From contig NZ_JAAOEN010000001.1 in NCBI RefSeq assembly GCF_011320225.1, positions 849,652 through 913,651 of the forward strand: 64,000 nt of DNA. Reading direction: 5' to 3'. The position numbers and the translations under genes were made by a program. Numbering within the stretch: position 1 is the stretch's first letter; every line of letters begins with the position of its first letter. Under the pieces are notes generated by a model, which saw only the letters and a list, made by a program, of their open reading frames with translations, was not told the DNA's origin and searched no databases. Source of the stretch: Phytoactinopolyspora limicola. GTDB lineage: Bacteria > Actinomycetota > Actinomycetes > Jiangellales > Jiangellaceae. Positions 34,263-42,400 of the stretch are shown here, piece by piece.

Positions 34263-34943
34263 ATGAAGCTCACCATCGACCGCCGATTTCGCGGCCCGTC
34301 GACGTCGGGCAACGGCGGTTATGTCGCGGCGCTCGTCGCCGGTGGTCTCCGCGTGCAAGCAGCAACGGTCACCCTGCGCACCCCACCGCCGCTCGAGGTC
34401 CCATTGCGGCTCGTGGCGGAACCCGCCGGGGTGCGGCTGCTCGACGGCGACGCCGAGGTGGCGGTGGGTGTCGACGCGGGTTCGGTCGAGCTCGATGCGG
34501 TTCCGGCCGTCGACGCCAGCATCGCCGGAGGGGCGTCGGCGGATTACCCCGGGCTCCGTCGGCATCCCTTCCCCGAGTGTTTCGTCTGCGGTCCGCAGCG
34601 TGAGCCTGGGGACGGCCTGCGGCTGTTCCCAGGGCGGCTCGGTGACGGTCGAACGGCCTGCCTGTGGAACGTCGCCGCCGATGTAGCTGGCGAGCCAAGG
34701 TTCGTGTGGGCGGCGCTGGACTGTCCTGGAGGCTGGAGCGCCCCGATCGAGGGCCGGCCGATGGTGCTCGGGCGGATGACAGCCCGAGTGATCGATGTCC
34801 CCGCGGTAGGCGAAGAGTGCGTCGTGATGGGTCAGCTCCTGGGTAGTGAGGGACGTAAGACCTGGACCGCGACAACAGCGTTTGGCAGCGATGGACGCGA
34901 GCTGGGCCGGGCACACGCGACATGGATCAGCGTCCCGGTCTGA
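34263..34943 (+). CDS. Hotdog-fold thioesterase-like protein
   Basis: 226 residues, divergent from nagA with 30 bp between starts. The first half contains 'SGNGGYVAALVAGGL' and the second half 'FVCGPQREPGDGLRLFPGRL', 'FVWAALDCPGGWSAPIEGRP' and 'ECVVMGQLLGSEGRKTWTAT', the two half-hotdog patterns common to acyl-CoA thioesterase-like proteins. The single CxxG knuckle in 'CFVCGPQ' recurs in relatives. Substrate unknown; probably acyl-CoA related. A tRNA-like or mobile context is absent. Confidence 0.8.
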   Translation: MKLTIDRRFRGPSTSGNGGYVAALVAGGLRVQAATVTLRTPPPLEVPLRLVAEPAGVRLLDGDAEVAVGVDAGSVELDAVPAVDASIAGGASADYPGLRRHPFPECFVCGPQREPGDGLRLFPGRLGDGRTACLWNVAADVAGEPRFVWAALDCPGGWSAPIEGRPMVLGRMTARVIDVPAVGEECVVMGQLLGSEGRKTWTATTAFGSDGRELGRAHATWISVPV

Positions 34944-35078
34944 CGGCTCCTGGTCATGGGTGCGGCGTTCGCACACCACCGGTGCCCCTGTTGGGGGCGC
35001 CGCCGCGACCTGCCCGATTTCGCCGGCAGAAAACCCATTGCCCGGCATGGCCGTCGAGGTCTAACGTTTTCAGTACAC

Positions 35079-35285
35079 GGAAAGGAGGTGGTCCAAGAAT
35101 ATGAATGGCTATTGGACTCGTGAGGTGGCTGCTCGTTAGCCGCCTGCTCGACGCAGGACCTGGGGTGACACCCGGTTCGCCGGCCGGTCGGCTGGCAATC
35201 TAGAGCAGTCACCCGGCCCGTGGGCTTCCAGGATCAGTCCGCCTGGACCGCGTATTCGCGGAAGTAGCCCACGGGCTGTCCCTTT
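35079..35285 (+). ncRNA. Candidate structured RNA with super-Shine-Dalgarno and tiny ORF
   Basis: The 392-bp spacer between the thioesterase-like gene and pdxH holds an apparent transcription unit. GGAAAGGAGGTGGTCCA (35079-35095) is complementary to the 3' end of 16S rRNA over 17 positions, two of them G-U. A 12-codon ORF starts at 35101. At the end, CCCGTGGGCT (35217-35226) pairs with AGCCCACGGG (35266-35275), extended by TCC/GGA, enclosing two small hairpins (GTCC-GCCT-GGAC at 35237-35248 and CGCG-TATT-CGCG at 35249-35260, the last base shared with the outer stem). CCCTTTTCC follows (35280-35288), as in a terminator. No promoter could be assigned with confidence. I infer a regulatory or leader-type RNA. 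Confidence 0.5.
35101..35139 (+). CDS. 12-residue ORF behind a super-Shine-Dalgarno
   Basis: ATG AAT GGC TAT TGG ACT CGT GAG GTG GCT GCT CGT TAG encodes MNGYWTREVAAR. The ribosome site AGGAGG (35083-35088) is embedded in a 17-nt match to the anti-Shine-Dalgarno region, 12 nt from the ATG, far stronger than any other in the window. I have an impression of similar W-T-R-E-V peptides in other actinobacteria but cannot verify it. It could be a leader peptide that senses ribosome state, or a ribosome-sequestering element. Confidence 0.5.
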   Translation: MNGYWTREVAAR

Positions 35286-35335
35286 TCCGACACCCTGTGC
35301 CAGTTCCTGATTTGACGGTGTGAACACAGGTGGTT

Positions 35336-35974
35336 CTATGGGGCAAGACGGTCCAGGGCCCAACCGTCGTCAGCGCGGCGGTAACGCAACCGATCGTGCA
35401 ACCTCCCTGGGCCGCCCTGCCAGAACTCGATCGTGTGCGGTTTGACCCGGTGCCCGCCCCAGAAAGCCGGCAATGGGATCTCGTCCGGGAACCGCCGGGC
35501 CACCGCCTTGGCCGCCTCCTCCAGGTCTGTGCGGGTCGAGATGACCGCGGACTGGGCGCTCGCCCACGCTCCGATCTGTGAGTCTCGCGGCCGCGTGCGC
35601 CAGTAGGCTTCGCTATCCGCCAACGGCAACGGTGCGGCCGTTCCGCCGACCACGACCTGGCGCTCCATGGCAAACCATGGGAAGCACAATGAGACATGGG
35701 TGTTCTGCGCCATGTCCGCGCCTTTGCGGGAGCCGTGGTTGGTGAAGAAGACGAACCCCTCCGCGTCAAGCTCCTTGAGCAGCACGTGACGGGTACTGGG
35801 CACCGCGTCGGTGGAAGCGGTGGCCAGGACCATGGCGTTTGGCTCGGGCAGGCCGGCGGTGACGGCGTCGTGTAGCCAATGGCGGAACTGAACGAACGGG
35901 TCGTCGGCGACGTCGGCCTCGAGCAGTCGGGTCGATGCGTAGCGGCGTCGCATTCGGGCCAGTGTGCTCTTCAC
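35336..35974 (-). CDS. pdxH: Pyridoxamine/pyridoxine 5'-phosphate oxidase
   Basis: 212 residues. FMN-dependent oxidation of PNP or PMP to pyridoxal 5'-phosphate. Conserved segments: 'NAMVLATASTDAVPSTRHVL', 'LKELDAEGFVFFTNHGSRKG', 'FPWFAMERQVVVGGTAAPLP', 'RPRDSQIGAWASAQSAVIST' and the C terminus 'FWQGGPGRLHDRLRYRR...RLAP' (Arg and His of the active site). It is divergent from citrate synthase, with a 60-bp palindrome in between. Its product is the cofactor of the nearby SerC and ThrC-type enzymes, although these are not cotranscribed. Confidence 0.96.
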   Translation of the reverse strand: MKSTLARMRRRYASTRLLEADVADDPFVQFRHWLHDAVTAGLPEPNAMVLATASTDAVPSTRHVLLKELDAEGFVFFTNHGSRKGADMAQNTHVSLCFPWFAMERQVVVGGTAAPLPLADSEAYWRTRPRDSQIGAWASAQSAVISTRTDLEEAAKAVARRFPDEIPLPAFWGGHRVKPHTIEFWQGGPGRLHDRLRYRRADDGWALDRLAP

Positions 35975-36026
35975 ATGGCCACTCTGTCACCGTCGCGGCG
36001 GGTCGGGTAACCGAGACACCTCCCCT

Positions 36027-36086
36027 CCCCATGATCATGAACACTTTGCCGTGCTATGACCCGGCAAAGTGTTCATGATCATGGGG
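36027..36086. repeat. 60-bp inverted repeat (25-bp arms, 10-nt loop)
   Basis: Arm CCCCATGATCATGAACACTT... (36027-36051) is matched perfectly by 36062-36086. Total length is 60 bp, as in the palindromes at 5286 and 28407, and the outer CCCCATGATCAT equals that of the first. It lies between the divergent pdxH and citrate synthase genes, so it cannot be a terminator of either. Confidence 0.95.
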
Positions 36087-36245
36087 GTGAAGGGGGTAAC
36101 TGTGGGAAACAGCACATTCGGTGCGTCTCAACTTGTCATGAGTCACCATGTCCTTGGCATGATGGGTGTCGAGTGTGACCTTGATACGTCCCGTGCGCGC
36201 AGTTCGAAGGCTTCGAGAGCATGGGCCCAACACGAAGGAGTGTGC

Positions 36246-37346
36246 ATGGCGGAGGTCCAGCACGGGCTAGAAGGCGTCATCGCGTTCGAGACACAGATCG
36301 CCGAGCCGGACAAGCAGGGCAGCGCTCTCCGATATCGCGGCGTGGACATCGACGATCTCGTCGGGAAGGTGCCGTTCGAGCGTGTGTGGGGGCTTCTCGT
36401 CGACGGCCGGTTCGATCCGGGCTTGCCTGCCGATGTGCCTTTCGAACTCCCGTTGCGCACCGGAGACGTCCGTGTCGACGTCCAGAGTTCGCTCGCCACG
36501 CTTGCGCCAGCCTGGGGGTTGGCGCCGCTGTTGGATGTCGACGAAACGCAGGCCCGTGAACACCTAGCCCGAGTCACCGCTACGGCGCTGTCGTTCGTCG
36601 CCCAGTCGGCGCGCGGCGCTGAGCCGCCGGTATCCGAAGCCAGGGTCGACGAGGCCCGAACGACGGTGGAGCGCTTCATGACGCGCTGGCGGGGCGAGCC
36701 GGACCCACGGCACGTCCAAGCGGTCGACGCCTACTTCACGTCGGCGGCAGAACACGGCATGAACGCCTCGACGTTCACCGCCCGAGTAGTGGCGTCCACC
36801 GGTGCTGATGCCGCAGCCGCGTTGTCGGCCGCGATAGGTGCCATGAGTGGCCCGCTCCACGGCGGTGCGCCGTCCCGCGTACTGGCCATGATCGAGGAGA
36901 TCGAACGGACCGGCGACGCCCGGGGTTATGTCAAAGGTGTCCTCGACCGCGGTGAGCGGCTGATGGGGTTCGGGCACCGGGTTTACCGGGCCGAAGATCC
37001 CCGTGCGCGAACGCTGCGCCGGGTCGCGCGCGAGCTCGCGGCGCCGCGCTACGAGGTCGCCGAAGCGTTCGAGACTGCCGCTCTCGCCGAACTCGCCGAG
37101 CGTAAGCCGGACCGGGTCCTCGCCACCAACGTCGAGTTCTGGGCGGCGATCATCCTCGACTTCGCCGAGGTTCCAGCGTCCATGTTCACGTCGATGTTCA
37201 CCTGTGCCCGTACCGCCGGGTGGAGCGCACACGTGCTCGAGCAGAAGAAGACCGGTCGCTTGGTGCGCCCCTCGGCGGTGTATGCCGGCCCGGGTGAGTC
37301 GAGCCCTGACGCGGTCGACGGCTGGAACCCCGCCTGGGCGGCCTGA
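36246..37346 (+). CDS. Citrate synthase (actinobacterial citrate synthase 2 type)
   Basis: 366 residues from ATG 36246; AAGGAG lies 5 nt upstream and the family motif begins at once ('GLEGVIAFETQIAEPDKQGS', 'ALRYRGVDIDDLVGKVPFER'). Condenses acetyl-CoA with oxaloacetate. Active-site His in 'GPLHGGAPSRVLAMIEEIER' and in 'LMGFGHRVYRAEDPRARTLR', and the Asp region 'FWAAIILDFAEVPASMFTSM'. The short length fits the second actinobacterial citrate synthase (CitA-like), which may also take propionyl-CoA. Adjacent to pdxH and serC, a grouping I recall from Streptomyces. Confidence 0.95.
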   Translation: MAEVQHGLEGVIAFETQIAEPDKQGSALRYRGVDIDDLVGKVPFERVWGLLVDGRFDPGLPADVPFELPLRTGDVRVDVQSSLATLAPAWGLAPLLDVDETQAREHLARVTATALSFVAQSARGAEPPVSEARVDEARTTVERFMTRWRGEPDPRHVQAVDAYFTSAAEHGMNASTFTARVVASTGADAAAALSAAIGAMSGPLHGGAPSRVLAMIEEIERTGDARGYVKGVLDRGERLMGFGHRVYRAEDPRARTLRRVARELAAPRYEVAEAFETAALAELAERKPDRVLATNVEFWAAIILDFAEVPASMFTSMFTCARTAGWSAHVLEQKKTGRLVRPSAVYAGPGESSPDAVDGWNPAWAA

Positions 37347-37428
37347 CCCGCCCGTCGCCCACAGAGTTACGTACGGCACAATGGCATAACGACAGCGTGG
37401 TCAGCGATTACCTATCGTCCTGCCCTGA

Positions 37429-38574
<1,146 letters not shown>

Positions 38575-38624
38575 GGCCATTGGCCAAAGTGTGCGTGCCC
38601 GCCTCGGGCGCCCGCCCCGGGTGT

Positions 38625-39130
38625 GCACCTGATCTCCGTTTGTGCGCCTGATCGTTTATGTGGCGACGATCAGGTGCGCCGCGGGTGGGCGATAGCGGGG
38701 TAGCGGCGGACCGGTGTGCATCTGATCGCGTCCCGTGATGTGGACGCGCGGCGATCAGATGTATGGTCGGCGTTCGTGGGGCTGGTTGTGCATCTGATCG
38801 GTAGCGGGTCTGGTGAGCGGATCCGTGACAGGTCCGGCAAGTGATCGGTGACGGGGTCTGGCGCGGCCTTATGGTCGCGTCGTTGTTGGGCGTGTGCACC
38901 TCGTCGTCTGTACTTCGCGCGGGGGACGCGATGTCTGGTGATCAGATGCATCAACTGACCGGCGAGCCGCGTTCGCGCATCTGATCGGTGGGCGTCCGCA
39001 CTCTGAGACGGAATCGGATGCGCCACACCGTGCCGTTGCCCGCCGTTGATACACCTGATCGCCCCAGGGAAAAAGATCAGGTGACAAAACGGAGATCAGG
39101 TGCACAAAGCGGAGATCAGGTGCACAAAGC
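38625..39130. repeat. Cluster of 12 GATCAGRTGC-type motifs
   Basis: Copies (10 bp, one or two variant bases) begin at 38625, 38644, 38668, 38718, 38753, 38790, 38940, 38977, 39051, 39075, 39094 and 39114. The first ten mostly alternate orientation, giving hairpins such as 38644/38668 and 39051/39075. The last two lie in a 20-bp direct repeat, GGAGATCAGGTGCACAAAGC (39091-39110 and 39111-39130). No open frame in the stretch is convincing. The same motif occurs six times at 15216-15416; I did not see it in the intervening genes. Confidence 0.85.
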
Positions 39131-39163
39131 GGCCCGGAACTCGTCAGGAGTTCCGGGCCGCTT
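39127..39163. terminator. Strong 16-bp hairpin
   Basis: AAGCGGCCCGGAACTC (39127-39142) and GAGTTCCGGGCCGCTT (39148-39163) form a perfect stem with a 5-nt loop, and CTTG follows. It overlaps the end of the motif cluster. It would stop transcription coming from serC or from within the cluster. Confidence 0.8.
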
Positions 39164-39176
39164 GCTATGTGGAAGT

Positions 39177-39302
39177 CTCCCGCTTCACCAGAGAGCCGGT
39201 CATAGTGGAGCGGGAGAAGCTGGTGTGTTCGACGAATCACAGCGGAGGACACCCGGTCGCAGAAGGCGACCGGGTGCTACCCCGAATGCCTCCGTATGGA
39301 GG
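39177..39302. other. String of further hairpins, possible structured RNA or DNA
   Basis: Directly after the terminator-like stem lie CTCCCGCTTCAC/GTGGAGCGGGAG (39177-39188 with 39205-39216; one G-U), a small hairpin around GTGTTCGACGAATCAC, CACCCGGTCGC/GCGACCGGGTG (39250-39260 with 39266-39276) and CCTCC/GGAGG (39289-39293 with 39298-39302). Four stems in 126 nt without coding potential suggest a folded RNA or a mobile-element end. I recognise no known RNA family. Confidence 0.45.
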
Positions 39303-39534
39303 ACTTCAATCCCCCGTCGTGTTCGTTGACACGATATTAGGCGCGCGGCCATCCCCGCGGCGATCACCCATTCGGCTGAATTTGACTGGACCTATCGGAG
39401 CTTGACATTCAGCTTTTCGATTAGTCGATCTCCGGTCAGAGGCTTGTTTAGGGGCGTTGACCAGTGCAGATCTCCGTCATGCAAGACTTGGAGGCGCGGC
39501 CGGACGTGCTGCGGCCAACCGGGCAAGGGAGAAC

Positions 39535-39618
39535 GTGAAACCGAGGACCACGCGACGGATCGTCGCCTTCGTGCTGGCCGCTATGGTGGCGGCCGTCATT
39601 GTGGCGGCCCTGATCTGA
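39535..39618 (+). CDS. 27-residue single-helix microprotein
   Basis: GTG 39535 to TGA 39618 encodes MKPRTTRRIVAFVLAAMVAA plus VIVAALI: a basic start and one membrane helix. AAGGGAG lies just upstream. A promoter-like TTGACA (39402-39407) precedes it at a distance. Tiny membrane peptides of this shape occur downstream of serC in actinobacteria as I recall, but the call rests mainly on composition. Confidence 0.45.
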   Translation: MKPRTTRRIVAFVLAAMVAAVIVAALI

Positions 39619-39653
39619 GTCTGCTCACCATGGGCGCCCCGGCTCACTGGGTC

Positions 39654-40199
39654 TCACTCGGTGAGCGGAAAACGTGCCACGGGTTCGTGTAGCGCTCGTC
39701 CGCCAGCGCCGGCGCCGAGGTGTGAGCGCACCAATGTGAGATGGTCGGCGCGCCACGTCGGACCGTCGTAGTCGGACAGGGCCGCCATGCAGGGCCGCAC
39801 GTTGTGCCGGGCGGAGTTACGCGCCAAAGTAACGTGTGGCCGATACCGGCGCGGCTCACGTCTACCGAGGCCCAATCGACGGCCCGCCGCTACCGTCGCG
39901 GCCGCCAGCCGTCGCAACTCCTCGACGTCGCCGCGGATGCCCACCCACAGCACCGTGCCGCCGAACTGTCCGGCACCACCGAGGCGTAGCGACATTGGGT
40001 GGTGTCGCCGGGCAGCCCGGGCGAGGCGTTCCTGGAGCTCGGCAACCGCTGAGTCCGCCACCTCGCCGTAGAAGGCCGTCGTCACATGCCATGTCGTGGC
40101 ATCCGACCAACGCAGCCCAGCGTCCCTTATGGCGGCGATGTGGTCGGCGAGATGGGTGACGGCATCCTCGGGCGGGGTAACAGCGGCGAACAGTCTCAT
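39654..40199 (-). CDS. thpR: RNA 2',3'-cyclic phosphodiesterase (2H family)
   Basis: 181 residues. Two HxTx motifs define the active site: His in 'TTWHVTTAFYGEVAD' and in 'RRYRPHVTLARNSARHNV'. The protein opens 'MRLFAAVTPPEDAVTHLADH', the usual ThpR start. It hydrolyses RNA 2',3'-cyclic phosphates to 2'-phosphates and was first called 2'-5' RNA ligase. Monocistronic by position; 28 bp separate it from the MFS gene upstream, so it may be the third gene of the marR operon. Confidence 0.94.
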   Translation of the reverse strand: MRLFAAVTPPEDAVTHLADHIAAIRDAGLRWSDATTWHVTTAFYGEVADSAVAELQERLARAARRHHPMSLRLGGAGQFGGTVLWVGIRGDVEELRRLAAATVAAGRRLGLGRREPRRYRPHVTLARNSARHNVRPCMAALSDYDGPTWRADHLTLVRSHLGAGAGGRALHEPVARFPLTE

Positions 40200-40227
40200 G
40201 GAGCGCTTCCGGTCCCGGGTGGCGGGG

Positions 40228-41580
40228 TCAGGCCGCTGCGCGCGGACCGGTGTCGGCGCCCGGGCCGCGTGGAGGAACGTGGTCCGGTGCCGTGCCCGCT
40301 GTGGTGTCGGCCGGTCGAGGCAGGTCGACGATCACTGCCAAGCCTGGCCGCGGCCGGAAGCGGGGACGCACGACAATTCCGCTACGAGGAGCGATGAAGA
40401 CGAGGGCGGCGATCGCGAAGATGATGGTGAGGATCCCGCCGCCGATGAACGACCACTGAGCGCCGAATAGGTCGGCGACCCAGCCCACCACCGGTGCCCC
40501 GACGGGTTTACCGCCCATGAGGATCATCATGTAGAGAGCCAGGACCCGGCCCCGCACGTGGGCTGGAACCGTGGTTTGGACGTAGGTGTTCGCGGAGATC
40601 AGGACCGTCATCGTGATCAAACCGAGTGGAACGAGGGCGATGGCGAACAACACGTAGTTCGGCATGAGCGCCGCTACAATCTGGAACAGCCCGAAGATCA
40701 CCGCTCCACCGACGATCAGCCGGCGTCTCGGATGTTTACGGCGAGCCGATAGCAGCGCTCCGGTCAGAGTGCCGATAGCCAGGATCGACCCGAGGACGCC
40801 GTACTCGCCGGAGCCCTTCTCATAGACCTCGGTGGCCATCAATGCCATGGTCATCTCGAAGTTCATCCCGAACGTCCCGAGCCCGAAGATGATCAACATG
40901 ATCATCAGCAGGTCAGGGCGGCCGCGGACGTAGCGCACGCCCTCACTGAGCCTGCTGATGACACCACCGGTGTCTTGGCCGACCGCACCGTGTGGCGGGC
41001 GGTACCGGAGCAGGAGCAGTGCGATGATCGGCGAGGCGAAGGTAACCGCGTTGATGACGAACACCCAGCCGGTGCCGATGGCGTGGATGAGGAGCCCGGC
41101 CAAGGCGGGTCCGATGAGTCGGGCGGCGTTAAACGAGGTGCTGTTCAACGCGATGGCATTGGGTAGGTCTTCAGGGCCGACGAGTTCGGACACGAACGCC
41201 TGTCGTGCCGGATTGTCCAGCGCCTTCCCGGCACCTAACAGGAATGCGAGTAGATAGACCTGCCAGATCTGTGCGACGCCGGTGAGGGTGAGGATTCCGA
41301 GGACCAGCCCGATGATTCCCATGAAGGCGTTGCTGAAGATCAACAGGTTGCGCTTGGGTAACCGGTCGGCGAGCAGGCCGCCGAACGGCGCCACGAGGAG
41401 GAACGGCAGGAACTGTAGGCCGAGGGTGATGCCGGTGGCCCGAGCGCCGCCGTCCAGGACAACGAGGACCAGCCATAACTGAGTGATCTGTTGCATCCAC
41501 GTCCCGATATTCGAGACGAGCATGCTCGACCAGTACAGTCGGAAGTCGCGATGTCGGAGGGAACGAAAAGTAGATTTCAC
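40228..41580 (-). CDS. MFS transporter (enterobactin-exporter/TetV-like)
   Basis: 450 residues from GTG 41580, which overlaps the MarR stop (GTGA). Twelve helices are predicted; the opening 'FRSLRHRDFRLYWSSMLVSN' and 'IGTWMQQITQLWLVLVVLDG' are typical of the MFS group TIGR00900/EntS-like. 'APFGGLLADRLPKRNLLIFS' is the loop 2-3 motif, 'DNPARQAFVSELVGPEDLPN' the next, and the C terminus is a basic and Pro-rich tail. Likely a drug or siderophore exporter controlled by the cotranscribed MarR regulator. Confidence 0.93.
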   Translation of the reverse strand: MKSTFRSLRHRDFRLYWSSMLVSNIGTWMQQITQLWLVLVVLDGGARATGITLGLQFLPFLLVAPFGGLLADRLPKRNLLIFSNAFMGIIGLVLGILTLTGVAQIWQVYLLAFLLGAGKALDNPARQAFVSELVGPEDLPNAIALNSTSFNAARLIGPALAGLLIHAIGTGWVFVINAVTFASPIIALLLLRYRPPHGAVGQDTGGVISRLSEGVRYVRGRPDLLMIMLIIFGLGTFGMNFEMTMALMATEVYEKGSGEYGVLGSILAIGTLTGALLSARRKHPRRRLIVGGAVIFGLFQIVAALMPNYVLFAIALVPLGLITMTVLISANTYVQTTVPAHVRGRVLALYMMILMGGKPVGAPVVGWVADLFGAQWSFIGGGILTIIFAIAALVFIAPRSGIVVRPRFRPRPGLAVIVDLPRPADTTAGTAPDHVPPRGPGADTGPRAAA

Positions 41581-42056
41581 GAGCGAGTCAGTTTCTCGAG
41601 GATGGGTAATACGTCGCGCAGTTGCCGCCGTTCTTCCTGGGTGAGGTCGCGCAGCCGGTGCGTCAGCCACGCGTCTCGGCGTTTGCGGTCGGCCGCGGTG
41701 CGGCCAAGGCCTGCCTCGGTGATCCGGACGACGGCGAGTCGGCGGTCGACGGGGTGTGGCTCCCGCACTACCAGGCCGAGCTCCTCCAGTGCGCTGACGG
41801 TTCTGGTCATGGATGGCGGACGAACCCGTTCGAGGGCGGCAAGTTCGCCAACCGGAAGCGGCCCGTGCCGTTCGAGGACCCCCAGCGCGGATAGCTGGTT
41901 GAGGGTCAGCGAGTCGTCTTCGCGCTCGTTGCGGATGCGGCGGTTGAGCCTGCCGATGGCGATGCGCAGCGAGCTGGCTAGGCCGGCCTGGGTGCGGGGC
42001 TGAGCCGCCTTGGGCCGAGGCGAGGCGGACGACGGGGAACGGTTCGATGCAGGCAC
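41577..42056 (-). CDS. MarR family regulator
   Basis: 159 residues. The winged helix is 'TLNQLSALGVLERHGPLPVG', 'ELAALERVRPPSMTRTVSAL' (recognition helix) and the wing 'ELGLVVREPHPVDRRLAVVR', followed by the dimerisation helices. A -10-like TATAGT lies 7 nt upstream of the GTG, so the transcript may begin at the start codon. A 13-bp dyad covers this -10, as expected for autorepression. It is coupled by 4 bp to the MFS exporter, the probable target. Confidence 0.93.
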   Translation of the reverse strand: MPASNRSPSSASPRPKAAQPRTQAGLASSLRIAIGRLNRRIRNEREDDSLTLNQLSALGVLERHGPLPVGELAALERVRPPSMTRTVSALEELGLVVREPHPVDRRLAVVRITEAGLGRTAADRKRRDAWLTHRLRDLTQEERRQLRDVLPILEKLTRS

Positions 42057-42059
42057 TTT

Positions 42060-42072
42060 AGTTACTATAACT
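42060..42072 (-). promoter_or_regulatory. marR promoter -10 with overlapping operator dyad
   Basis: AGTTA-CTA-TAACT (42060-42072) is a perfect 5-bp inverted repeat centred on the -10-like TATAGT of the minus strand (42064-42069), 7 nt from the GTG. MarR proteins bind such dyads. The rest of the spacer to 42400 shows no gene I can support. Confidence 0.55.
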
Positions 42073-42400
42073 CATTACCTTTGCTAAGTGCCAGTCGTGT
42101 CAATGATCTATGCACCTGTCTCGCCTTGGTCTCTCGCTCGCCGATGCTGGCGAGGGTGCGGCCGCGTCGCGCCGTCAGGGCGGCATGGTGCCTTGGTGGT
42201 AGCTCGCCCCACGCGGCCGCCTGAGCAGCGCATCTGTCTGAACGCCGCCGCGTCCCGGGGCAAGAGTCCGCGTGCCATAGGGCACCTCGTTGTGGTCAGG
42301 GCGACAGCGAGGTTCCTTGTGGCAGCGAGCTCGCGACAAGTTTCCTTGGGCTCAAGCCGGGCACCGCGGGTGAGCGCCCTCGAGGCGGGTTGGGAACGGA

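Noticed and set aside
34233-35048. Long N-terminal extension of nagA
   Set aside because: Upstream of ATG 34232 the frame is antisense to a good gene and has no homology-like features; NagA starts exactly at MTLIVGSRV.
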